A stretch of DNA of 6,740 nt from assembly GCA_937928335.1 (NCBI GenBank), contig CALFWN010000014.1:1-6740 (forward strand), read 5' to 3'. Positions 1 to 6,078 of the stretch are shown piece by piece (position 1 is the first letter of the stretch; each line of letters opens with the position of its first letter). The DNA comes from an uncultured Litoreibacter sp. (GTDB taxonomy: Bacteria > Pseudomonadota > Alphaproteobacteria > Rhodobacterales > Rhodobacteraceae). The position numbers were made by a program, and so were the translations under genes. Under the pieces are notes generated by a model. That model worked only from the letters and a program-made list of their open reading frames with translations. It was not told where the DNA came from and did no database searches.

Positions 1-31
1 GTGACGGCGGGTCTCGAACGGCCTGACGGGG

Positions 32-1003
32 TCAGCGGTTTTGCAGATAGGTGGCGCAGCCTGTGAGGGCGGCGTAGTCATCCTCGATCACATGGACGCC
101 GAAATTCTGCATGAAACCTGCAAACCGCCCCTTGTCGCGGAAGGCGGCCAGAAAGCCCAGAGCGTCGAAATGGGCCGAGAAAGCCCGCGCCACGCCACCT
201 GCGAAATAGACCCCACCAAAGGGCAGCTGGATCAGGGACAGGTTGCCCGAGACGGTGCCCAGCATCCGCACGAACATCACCGCCGCCGCGCGCGCCACCG
301 GGTCGGAGCCGTCCTCGAAACTGTGCATGATCTGGGCTGCGGATTTCTCGGTTGGGGTGCCGGCTTGCTCCGACAGCCAAAGGTAGCAGCGTTCAAAGCC
401 GCGGCCCGAAAGCATGTCCTCGACGGCCGGGAAACCATGCGCGGTCTCGAAATAGCGGATCAGCGCCAGCTCCTCCTCGGCGCGCACGGGCAGATTGGCA
501 TGGCCCGCCTCCGAGGCCGGGACAAACCGCCCGCCGGGCGTCTCGTAAACAGGGGCGATGTTGAACCCGGTGCCGACGCCAATGACCAGTTTGGTGGCCT
601 GCGGGTCCGGCGGGGTGGGTGCGTCAACCAGCGTGCGCACTGAGCCCTGCGACAGCCGCCCGATCGCATGGCCCTGCGCCTGCAAATCATTCAGGATCGC
701 CACGTCCTCGGCCTGGGTGGCGCGGGCCAGCGCGGCCTCGTCGATCTCCCAGTTGAGATTGGTCAGCGTGCCGCGCCCCTCCTTGACGGGGCCTGCCAAA
801 GCGACGCAGGCGCCTTTGCAATCCACGTCATCTTCAAGGCCAATATAGGTGCGCAGCACCGATTCCAGCCCGGCATGTCCGGCATTCTCGAACCGCCGCA
901 CGGTGTCGGTCAGCAGGTGTTCCCCCTCGGCCAGCGCGACACGCGTGTTGGTGCCGCCAATATCGGCGACCAGCGTGTAAAGATTGGCCGGGTGGGTGCT
1001 CAT
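32..1003 (-). CDS. glk: Glucokinase (Glk family), ATP:glucose 6-phosphotransferase
   Basis: Cytoplasmic enzyme that phosphorylates free glucose with ATP to glucose-6-phosphate, here the step after disaccharide hydrolysis. The 323-residue product is close to the 321 residues of E. coli Glk. The N-terminal phosphate-binding loop VADIGGTNTR spans residues 12-21. LTNLNWEID (80-88) matches the family's 'LTN-W' segment. LND at 104-106 supplies the likely catalytic base D106. GVGTGFNIAP (142-151) is the second nucleotide-binding stretch. Sugar ligands E165 and H168 lie in ASEAGHANLP, E195 precedes MLSGRG, and GGVYFAGGVA lies at 263-272. All key residues are present, so the enzyme should be active. 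The start is supported by AAGGA seven bases upstream. It is the last visible gene of the leftward operon, 24 nt after the GH1 stop. No clear terminator is seen in the 31 bases remaining after it. The family call is firm by motifs; glucose as substrate is inferred from family and context. Confidence 0.95.
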   Translation of the reverse strand: MSTHPANLYTLVADIGGTNTRVALAEGEHLLTDTVRRFENAGHAGLESVLRTYIGLEDDVDCKGACVALAGPVKEGRGTLTNLNWEIDEAALARATQAEDVAILNDLQAQGHAIGRLSQGSVRTLVDAPTPPDPQATKLVIGVGTGFNIAPVYETPGGRFVPASEAGHANLPVRAEEELALIRYFETAHGFPAVEDMLSGRGFERCYLWLSEQAGTPTEKSAAQIMHSFEDGSDPVARAAAVMFVRMLGTVSGNLSLIQLPFGGVYFAGGVARAFSAHFDALGFLAAFRDKGRFAGFMQNFGVHVIEDDYAALTGCATYLQNR

Positions 1004-1010
1004 GGTGATG

Positions 1011-1015
1011 TCCTT
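1011..1015 (-). promoter_or_regulatory. Ribosome binding site of glk
   Basis: On the minus strand AAGGA ends seven bases before the glk ATG, within the 24-nt gap after the GH1 stop. It allows independent initiation at glk and supports the chosen start. Confidence 0.65.
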
Positions 1016-1027
1016 ATCGCGCCCGGA

Positions 1028-2341
1028 TCATGTCTCTAGCGCCCGGGCAATGGCGTGATAGGACGCTTTGGGCCTGCGCTCAAGCGTGTCGAAATCAACA
1101 TGGACCAGCCCGAAGCGTTTCTCGTAGCCCAGCGCCCATTCGTAATTGTCCAGAAGCGACCAGAAGGTGTAGCCCTGCAAAGGCACGCCCTCCTCAAGCG
1201 CCCGTCTTGCCGCCGCAAGATGCTGGTCGAGATAGGCCATTCGCTCCATGTCGTCGCGGCCGGGCAGGTCGTCATTGGCCATGCCGTTCTCGGTAACAAA
1301 CAGCGGCAGGCCCTTGGTGTAGGTCTCATGCACCCAGCTTAGGAAGTGATGCAGTCCGTCGGGGTAGATCTCCCAGCCGGTCTGGGTCTTGGGCAGCGGG
1401 CCTTTCACAAAGTCAAAACACGGCCATGCGCCATCATTGGGCTTCACCAATTGCCGCGTGTAATAATTGAGGCCCAGCCAATCCAGTGGCTGGCCGATCA
1501 GGTCGAAATCCTCCTGCCAGCCGCGCGGCATATACGGTCCCATGCCCTCCAGAACGTCCGCCGGGTAGCTGCCTTTGAACAGCCCGTCCATGAAGAACCT
1601 GTTGTAAATCCCGTCATAGAGACGGGCAGACGCCGCCGCGTCGGGGCTGTCATCGGCAGGTGCGGCATATTCGAAATTGCACACCGCCCCGAGGTTGCGC
1701 ATCCCCAGCGCGCGCATGGCCTGAATGGCGCGCCCATGCCCGGTGAGGACGTGGTGCATGGCGTGCGCGGTTGATCTGATGTCGCGCATTCCGGGCGCGT
1801 GATGCCCCTCAAAATGGCTGAGCCAGCCCACGCAGAACGGCTCGTTGATCGGCACGGCGGAGAACACCCGGTCGCCGATCCGGCCCATCACCACGGTCGC
1901 AAAATCCGCCAGCCAATGGGAGATGTCAGGGTTGCGCCAGCCGCCCAGATCGGCCAGCGCGGCGGGCAGTTCCCAATGATAGAGCGTCGCCTGCGGCTTC
2001 AACCCGCGCTCCAGCATCGCGTCAACCAGCCGGTCATAGAAATCCAGCCCCTGCGCGTTGACCGTGCCGCGCCCTTCGGGCATCACCCGTGCCCATGAGG
2101 TCGAGAAACGGTAGGCATCCAGCCCCATGTCACGCGCCAGATCCAGATCCTCTTCAAAGCGGTGATAATGGTCGCAGGCAACCTGCCCATGCTCGGCCCG
2201 CACAACATTGCCGGGGGTTGCCGCAAACGTGTCCCAATGGGTCAGGCCCGCGCCGCCAAAGCCATGCCCCTCGATCTGGTAGGAGGAGGTCGCGGCAGAA
2301 AACAGGAAGCCTTCGGGAAAGTCCGAGCGTTTGAACTGCAT
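1028..2341 (-). CDS. bglA: GH1 family beta-glucosidase, cytoplasmic
   Basis: Retaining glycoside hydrolase of family GH1, expected to split terminal beta-linked glucose (or galactose/fucose) from imported oligosaccharides. The 437-residue product is near the short end of the usual GH1 length and has no signal peptide, so it acts in the cytoplasm. The (beta/alpha)8-barrel signature is complete. SSYQIEG (19-25) carries glycone-binding Q22, and YHWELP (121-126) carries H122 and W123. INEP (165-168) carries the acid/base E167, LGLNYYTR (289-296) is the usual strand motif, and FVTENG (348-353) carries the nucleophile E351. FWSLLDNYEW (393-402) carries W394, E401 and W402. The residues before the acid/base read VPINEP rather than the common T-x-NEP, a small deviation. 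The start codon lies 3 nt after the regulator's stop with no strong Shine-Dalgarno site, which suggests translational coupling. The family is certain. The exact beta-glycoside, and the generic symbol, are less so; beta-galactosidase side activity is possible. Confidence 0.94.
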   Translation of the reverse strand: MQFKRSDFPEGFLFSAATSSYQIEGHGFGGAGLTHWDTFAATPGNVVRAEHGQVACDHYHRFEEDLDLARDMGLDAYRFSTSWARVMPEGRGTVNAQGLDFYDRLVDAMLERGLKPQATLYHWELPAALADLGGWRNPDISHWLADFATVVMGRIGDRVFSAVPINEPFCVGWLSHFEGHHAPGMRDIRSTAHAMHHVLTGHGRAIQAMRALGMRNLGAVCNFEYAAPADDSPDAAASARLYDGIYNRFFMDGLFKGSYPADVLEGMGPYMPRGWQEDFDLIGQPLDWLGLNYYTRQLVKPNDGAWPCFDFVKGPLPKTQTGWEIYPDGLHHFLSWVHETYTKGLPLFVTENGMANDDLPGRDDMERMAYLDQHLAAARRALEEGVPLQGYTFWSLLDNYEWALGYEKRFGLVHVDFDTLERRPKASYHAIARALET

Positions 2342-2344
2342 GGC

Positions 2345-3403
2345 TCAGGCTTTCTTCGCGGCGGCTTTGGCCGCAGCTTTGGGGGCGGGGCCGGTGGATT
2401 GGCCGACCACCAGCTCGGCCTCCCATAACTCGCCCACTGGCGGGGTGTCGGGGGCGTTGATCAGCTCGATCAGCAGTTCCGCACAGCGCCGCCCGGCATC
2501 ACGGACGGAGGATCGCGCGGCGGTGAAAATCGGCTCCCCCTCGCCATTGGGCATGTAGGAAATCGCGTCGTCGAAACAGATCACCGACACGTCGCGCCCG
2601 ACCGTCAGATTGTGACTTTCAATGGCGCGGCGCACCCCCAAAGCAGGCACAATGGAGGATGCCATAAAGGCGGTGGGCGGGTTCTCGGAGGCCAGCATCT
2701 CATGTGCGGCGCTGAAGCCGTAGGGTTCCGTCATTTCGGCCGCGCGCATGATACTTGTGTCAATCGCAATGCCGCGCGCGGTGAGTGCCGCCTCATAGCC
2801 CGAGCGGCGGCGCTGCGCGAAATCCATCCGCTCCGAGCCATTGATCAGCCCGATCCGCTCATGGCCCAGATCAAGCAGAAATTCGGCGGCCCGGCGAAAC
2901 GCGCTTTTGCTGTTTACATCCAGATAGTTATAGGTAGTCGCTACATCGGTTGACCGACCATGAACGAAGAACGGGATGCCCAGCTCCTGCAGTAACCCGA
3001 TGCGCGGGTCGTCCTGCGTGGGGCCGTGCACGATCATGCCATCCACCGATCCTTTGCGGGCCAGCTCGCGGTAAGCGCGCTCCTCATCGTCGAAATTGAC
3101 CAACGATAGCAGCATGTCATAGCCATGCTGCGCATAGACCTCGCCCGCCCCGCCAATAAAATCCGAGAAGACGACATTGCTGACCATGTCATGCTGCGGC
3201 GAGAAGGGGATCACATGGCCGATTTGCATCGACTTGCCGGTGGCTAGTGACTTGGCCTTCTGGTTGGGGCGATAATTATGCGCCTCGGCTGCGGCCTGAA
3301 CACGCTTGCGGGTGGCCTCGTTCACCTCGGGAAAGCCGTTCAGCGCACGGCTGACGGTGGTCTGGGACAAGCCCAGCTCCTCGGAGAGTTCGCGAAGGTT
3401 CAT
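2345..3403 (-). CDS. aglR: LacI-family transcriptional regulator of the agl locus (AglR-like)
   Basis: Sugar-responsive DNA-binding repressor. The 352-residue product starts directly with the LacI-type helix-turn-helix: LRELSEELGLSQTTVSRALN (3-22), with Q14, T15 and R19 at the base-reading positions. The hinge helix NQKAKSLATG (47-56) carries the leucine (L53) that in LacI proteins inserts at a central CpG. The effector-binding, periplasmic-binding-protein-like core runs from about 59 to 335, with IGHVIPF near 61, GLINGS at 185-190 and VICFDDA at 274-280. The start fits the family and has an AGGG five bases upstream. The last 14 residues form an alanine/lysine tail (PAPKAAAKAAAKKA), which is unusual for the family. 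It is the first gene of the leftward operon and diverges from aglE. Two matching palindromes in the shared promoter region make it the likely autoregulating repressor of both operons. The effector is not visible; a glucoside or glucose is plausible. The symbol is inferred from context. Confidence 0.9.
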   Translation of the reverse strand: MNLRELSEELGLSQTTVSRALNGFPEVNEATRKRVQAAAEAHNYRPNQKAKSLATGKSMQIGHVIPFSPQHDMVSNVVFSDFIGGAGEVYAQHGYDMLLSLVNFDDEERAYRELARKGSVDGMIVHGPTQDDPRIGLLQELGIPFFVHGRSTDVATTYNYLDVNSKSAFRRAAEFLLDLGHERIGLINGSERMDFAQRRRSGYEAALTARGIAIDTSIMRAAEMTEPYGFSAAHEMLASENPPTAFMASSIVPALGVRRAIESHNLTVGRDVSVICFDDAISYMPNGEGEPIFTAARSSVRDAGRRCAELLIELINAPDTPPVGELWEAELVVGQSTGPAPKAAAKAAAKKA

Positions 3404-3417
3404 AGTGGCCCTGTAAC

Positions 3418-3433
3418 CTCAAAGCGCTTTGAG
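3418..3433. promoter_or_regulatory. LacI-type operator O1, regulator side
   Basis: Perfect 16-bp palindrome CTCAAAGCGCTTTGAG with a central CG, typical of LacI-family operators. It lies 14 bp upstream of the regulator's start codon and just downstream of the leftward -10 candidate, so binding would block the regulator's own operon. It shares the 10-bp core AAAGCGCTTT, plus a G at each end after one variable base, with the palindrome at 3580-3595. Binding by the adjacent regulator is inference from symmetry, position and the hinge leucine. Confidence 0.85.
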
Positions 3434-3444
3434 CAGATGGGTAA

Positions 3445-3473
3445 TTGGTAGGCGGGAATGTCCTGCGGGTCAA
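3445..3473 (-). promoter_or_regulatory. Candidate sigma-70 promoter for regulator-GH1-glk operon
   Basis: On the minus strand, TTGACC (plus 3468-3473) is followed after 17 bp by TACCAA (plus 3445-3450). The -35 box matches the consensus at five of six bases; the -10 box is weak at three of six, which is common in GC-rich alphaproteobacteria. An A/T-rich stretch upstream (3485-3500) could act as an UP-like element. Predicted initiation near 3438 places the 3418-3433 palindrome at about +5 to +20. Confidence 0.45.
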
Positions 3474-3543
3474 AGGGTCAGTTCGGGTTTTTTGAAAAAT
3501 CTCCTGATCTGCACGAATATGGGGCAGGAAGCTGAGGTTCAGA

Positions 3544-3572
3544 TTGACAGCCGGGTTTGGCTGGGTCACCTT
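3544..3572 (+). promoter_or_regulatory. Candidate sigma-70 promoter for aglEFG operon
   Basis: A perfect TTGACA lies at 3544-3549 and, at 17-bp spacing, a poor -10 box (CACCTT, 3567-3572). Predicted initiation near 3579 puts the palindrome at 3580-3595 directly on the start point, good placement for repression. An alternative is TTGAAA (3492-3497) with GAATAT (3515-3520), also 17 bp apart, which would put the operator near +54. The weak -10 may mean that an activator is also needed. The exact start point is uncertain. Confidence 0.45.
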
Positions 3573-3579
3573 TCTGGTA

Positions 3580-3595
3580 TCCAAAGCGCTTTGGA
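3580..3595. promoter_or_regulatory. LacI-type operator O2, transporter side
   Basis: Perfect 16-bp palindrome TCCAAAGCGCTTTGGA with a central CG, 68 bp upstream of the aglE start codon and just after the candidate rightward promoter. It has the same 10-bp core as the palindrome at 3418-3433, with differing outer flanks. The centre-to-centre distance is 162 bp. The most likely ligand is the divergently encoded LacI-family protein. Confidence 0.87.
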
Positions 3596-3652
3596 AGCGA
3601 TTCTCCAACGCGTGACAGATGACATGACGGCACCGCATCGCGTGCCACCAAC

Positions 3653-3659
3653 GGGAGGA
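3653..3659 (+). promoter_or_regulatory. Strong ribosome binding site of aglE
   Basis: GGGAGGA ends four bases before the ATG at 3664. It is a near-consensus Shine-Dalgarno site that fixes the start and suggests high translation of the binding protein. Confidence 0.8.
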
Positions 3660-3663
3660 AATC

Positions 3664-5019
3664 ATGACAAAACAATTCTTTACCGGCATTGCCGCCGTGG
3701 CGCTGATGAGCACGAGCGCTCTGGCCGACGGGCATCTGCCGTTCACGCCGGGCGAGGGCGCGTTCAGCTGGGACAGCTACACCGCCTTTGCCGAGGCCAA
3801 TGATTTCGCAGGCCAGACGGTCACCATCACAGGCCCCTGGACCGGCAATGAGAAAGAGAAATTCGACGCTGTCGTGGCCTATTTCACAGAAGCCACCGGC
3901 GCTGCGGTGAACTATTCCGGCTCCGACAGTTTCGAGCAGGATATCGTCGTCTCCGCCCGTGCGGGCTCTGCGCCCAACCTCGCCGTCTTCCCGCAGCCCG
4001 GTCTGGCCGCAGATATGGCAAGCCAGGGCCTGCTGACGCCGCTGCCCGATGGCACCTCCGACTGGGTTGCCGAGAATTTCGCCGCTGGCCAGTCCTGGGT
4101 TGATCTGGGCACCTATGCGGATGCCGATGGCGCTGACCAGATGTATGGCATGTTCTACCGCGTCGACCTGAAATCGCTGGTCTGGTACAGCCCCGAGGCC
4201 TTTGACGAGGCGGGCTACGATATCCCCACCACAATGGAAGAGCTCAAGGCTCTGACACAGGAAATCGCCGATGCGGGCGAGACGCCCTGGTGCATCGGTC
4301 TGGGTTCGGGGGCCGCGACCGGCTGGCCTGCGACCGACTGGGTCGAGGATATGATGCTGCGCACCAACAGCCCTGCCGATTATGACGCATGGGTGGCCAA
4401 CGAGATGAAGTTCGACGACCCCAAAGTGGTCGCGGCAATCGAGGAATTTGGCTTCTTCGCGCGCAATGACGCCTTTGTCGATGGCGGCGCCTCTGCGGTG
4501 GCCAATACCGATTTCCGCGACAGCCCGACGGGCCTGTTCGAGATCCCGCCAAAATGCTACATGCACCGTCAGGCCTCTTTCATTCCGGCCTTCTTCCCTG
4601 AGGGGACGACCGTGGGCGAGGATGTGGATTTCTTCTACTTCCCGGCCTTTGCCGAAAAGGATCTGGGCGCACCGGTGCTGGGCGCAGGCACGCTCTTTGC
4701 GATCACCGACCCGTCAGATGCGACCACGGCATTCCTCGAATTCCTGAAACTGCCCATCGCGCATGAGGCATGGATGGCCCAGGGCGGGTTCCTGACTGCG
4801 CATGGCGGCGTCAACCTTGAGACCTATTCCGAAGACAGCCTGCGCGCGCAGGGCAAAATCCTGCAAGATGCCACGACATTCCGCTTTGACGCATCCGACC
4901 TGATGCCCGCGGAGATCGGCGCAGGCGCGTTCTGGTCCGGCATGGTGGATTACGCCACCGGCGCCTCTGCCCAAGACGTGGCAAAAGGCATTCAGGACCG
5001 CTGGGACGCGCTGAACTAG
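3664..5019 (+). CDS. aglE: Alpha-glucoside ABC transporter, periplasmic substrate-binding protein
   Basis: Periplasmic receptor that binds the sugar and delivers it to the AglFG permease. The 451-residue product has a Sec signal peptide: basic start MTK, hydrophobic stretch about 5-20, and a signal peptidase I site after A19-L20-A21. No lipobox cysteine is present, so it is soluble. The mature part has the shape of a family 1 extracellular solute-binding protein: TVTITGPWTGNEKEKFDAV (52-70) opens the first lobe and SARAGSAPNLAVFPQPG (97-113) follows. Aromatic residues abound (PWTGN, WYSPEAF, TGWPATDWVED, FYFPAF), as usual for oligosaccharide pockets. Only two cysteines remain in the mature protein (C210, C298), which could form a disulfide. 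It is the first gene of the rightward operon. Overall sequence resembles AglE of Sinorhizobium-type agl systems, whose substrates include sucrose, maltose and trehalose. The role is firm; the exact ligand here is inference. Confidence 0.93.
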   Translation: MTKQFFTGIAAVALMSTSALADGHLPFTPGEGAFSWDSYTAFAEANDFAGQTVTITGPWTGNEKEKFDAVVAYFTEATGAAVNYSGSDSFEQDIVVSARAGSAPNLAVFPQPGLAADMASQGLLTPLPDGTSDWVAENFAAGQSWVDLGTYADADGADQMYGMFYRVDLKSLVWYSPEAFDEAGYDIPTTMEELKALTQEIADAGETPWCIGLGSGAATGWPATDWVEDMMLRTNSPADYDAWVANEMKFDDPKVVAAIEEFGFFARNDAFVDGGASAVANTDFRDSPTGLFEIPPKCYMHRQASFIPAFFPEGTTVGEDVDFFYFPAFAEKDLGAPVLGAGTLFAITDPSDATTAFLEFLKLPIAHEAWMAQGGFLTAHGGVNLETYSEDSLRAQGKILQDATTFRFDASDLMPAEIGAGAFWSGMVDYATGASAQDVAKGIQDRWDALN

Positions 5020-5038
5020 GCGCAGCCTCAAAACACAA

Positions 5039-5067
5039 GGCCCCGGCGCGGTTGATGCGGCGGGGCC
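5039..5067 (+). promoter_or_regulatory. Strong intercistronic hairpin between aglE and aglF
   Basis: GGCCCCG (5039-5045) pairs with CGGGGCC (5061-5067). After a G-G mismatch, CGC (5047-5049) pairs with GCG (5057-5059) around a 7-nt loop. No run of T follows, so it is not a classical intrinsic terminator. It begins 20 nt after the aglE stop. A likely role is protecting the upstream aglE message from 3' decay, or partly damping aglFG expression, as known for hairpins after other binding-protein genes. The function is inferred; the stem itself is read from the sequence. Confidence 0.7.
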
Positions 5068-5080
5068 AATATGCGGATCG

Positions 5081-5086
5081 GGGAGG
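5081..5086 (+). promoter_or_regulatory. Ribosome binding site deciding the aglF start
   Basis: GGGAGG lies eight bases before the ATG at 5095. The in-frame upstream ATG at 5071 has no such site and sits three bases after the hairpin, so 5095 is preferred. Confidence 0.75.
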
Positions 5087-5094
5087 GATCAGCC

Positions 5095-6075
5095 ATGTCA
5101 CCCATCATTCAAGGCCTGTTGACCATCGTGATCGGTGTGGGCGGCTGTGTCGGGTATTTCTATGCCTCCAACCTGATCCTCGATAAAGTCATCTTTCCCG
5201 TGCAGTCCAAAAATCCGGGCCGCAACATCAACCGCGCCAATATGGTGCGCCCGTGGCTCTTTCTGTTTCCCGCCATGTCCGCGCTGTCGCTTTATCTGCT
5301 TTACCCGGTGGTGGGCTCCTTCTGGCGGTCGCTCTTCAATCGCTCGGGCGACACGTTCATAGGCTTTGGCAATTACGGCGCGCTGGCCGCTGACAGCACG
5401 TTTCAAACCGCCTTTCTGAACAACCTTTTATGGATGCTGGTGGTGCCTGCGGCGTCAACCTTTCTGGGCCTGCTGGTCGCGCAGCTCACCGACCGCATCA
5501 GATGGGGCAATATCGCCAAATCGCTGATCTTCATGCCGATGGCGATCTCCTTTGTGGGGGCCTCGCTGATCTGGAAATTCGTCTATGCCAACAACCCCGA
5601 TATCGGGCTGATCAACGCCATCCGCTTCGCCTTCGGGGCCACTGAGACGCTCGATGTGTTGCAGCTGCGTTTCTGGAATAATTTCTTCCTGATGGCGATC
5701 TTGATCTGGATTCAAACCGGCTTTGCGATGGTGATCCTGTCCGCCGCGCTCAGAGGCATCCCGGAGGAAACCATCGAGGCCGCGATCATCGACGGGGCGA
5801 ACCCGTTCGAGATCTTCTTCAAGATCAAGGTGCCGCAGATCATGGGCACCATTGTTGTGGTTTGGACTACCATCACCATTCTGGTGCTGAAGGTTTTCGA
5901 CATTGTCTACACGATGACAGGGGGCAATTTCGGCACTGAAATCCTGCCCAGCTACATGATGAGTTACATGTTCCGCGACGACGGGCGCGCAACGGCGGTG
6001 GCCTTCGTGATCATGTTGATCGTGTTGCCGGTGATGATCTGGAACATCCGCCAGGCCCGCGCGGAGATGAGGTAA
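5095..6075 (+). CDS. aglF: Alpha-glucoside ABC transporter, inner-membrane permease (MalF-like)
   Basis: One of the two membrane subunits forming the sugar channel. The 326-residue product (334 if the ATG at 5071 were used) has hydrophobic segments at about 5-25, 52-72, 108-130, 145-163, 195-217, 250-272 and 300-317. That is one N-terminal helix added to the usual six-helix core. The cytoplasmic EAA loop, which contacts the ATPase, is clear: E228-A229-A230, G234, and I244-K-V-P247 in the segment from PEETIEAAIIDGA to KIKVP. The start at 5095 is chosen for its GGGAGG site. The gene follows aglE after 75 nt that contain the hairpin, and its stop is 3 nt before aglG. The pairing with an AglE-type receptor and a MalG-like partner supports the AglF assignment over other carbohydrate permeases. 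Confidence 0.93.
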   Translation: MSPIIQGLLTIVIGVGGCVGYFYASNLILDKVIFPVQSKNPGRNINRANMVRPWLFLFPAMSALSLYLLYPVVGSFWRSLFNRSGDTFIGFGNYGALAADSTFQTAFLNNLLWMLVVPAASTFLGLLVAQLTDRIRWGNIAKSLIFMPMAISFVGASLIWKFVYANNPDIGLINAIRFAFGATETLDVLQLRFWNNFFLMAILIWIQTGFAMVILSAALRGIPEETIEAAIIDGANPFEIFFKIKVPQIMGTIVVVWTTITILVLKVFDIVYTMTGGNFGTEILPSYMMSYMFRDDGRATAVAFVIMLIVLPVMIWNIRQARAEMR

Positions 6076-6078
6076 GTC

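Larger units (their letters stand above)
3404..3663. other. Divergent intergenic control region of the agl locus
   Basis: This 260-bp stretch without a gene separates the regulator operon from aglEFG. It contains two same-core palindromic operators, one candidate promoter facing each way, an A/T-rich tract at 3485-3500, and the aglE leader of roughly 85 nt with its ribosome site. Within that leader TTGGA (3591-3595) and TCCAA (3604-3608) could form a short weak hairpin overlapping the operator. I see no small gene with a convincing start and ribosome site here. Confidence 0.8.

Noticed and set aside
23..35. Small inverted repeat CTGAC-GGG-GTCAG over the glk stop codon, considered as a terminator
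   Set aside because: The 5-bp stem with a 3-nt loop is short, and no T-run follows on the minus strand; too weak to call.
41..643. Plus-strand open frame of 200 codons opposite glk
   Set aside because: Glk has all its catalytic motifs on the other strand; the plus-strand product is low-complexity with no recognisable domain.
2152..2160. Half-site TTCAAAGCG inside the GH1 gene
   Set aside because: Only one arm of the operator is present, so there is no support for an auxiliary operator.
2897..2908. Operator-like AAACGCGCTTTT inside the regulator gene
   Set aside because: It departs from the AAAGCGCTTT core and is not a perfect palindrome. It lies in coding sequence, where such words are expected by chance in GC-rich DNA.
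3478..4566. Long open frame of 362 codons on the minus strand, antisense to aglE
   Set aside because: It overlaps aglE, which has a signal peptide and clear family features. The antisense translation shows no family motifs and is arginine/glycine-rich, as expected from the GC-biased complement of a real gene.
5071..5094. Upstream in-frame ATG for aglF at 5071
   Set aside because: No ribosome site precedes it and it abuts the hairpin, while GGGAGG is well placed for the ATG at 5095.
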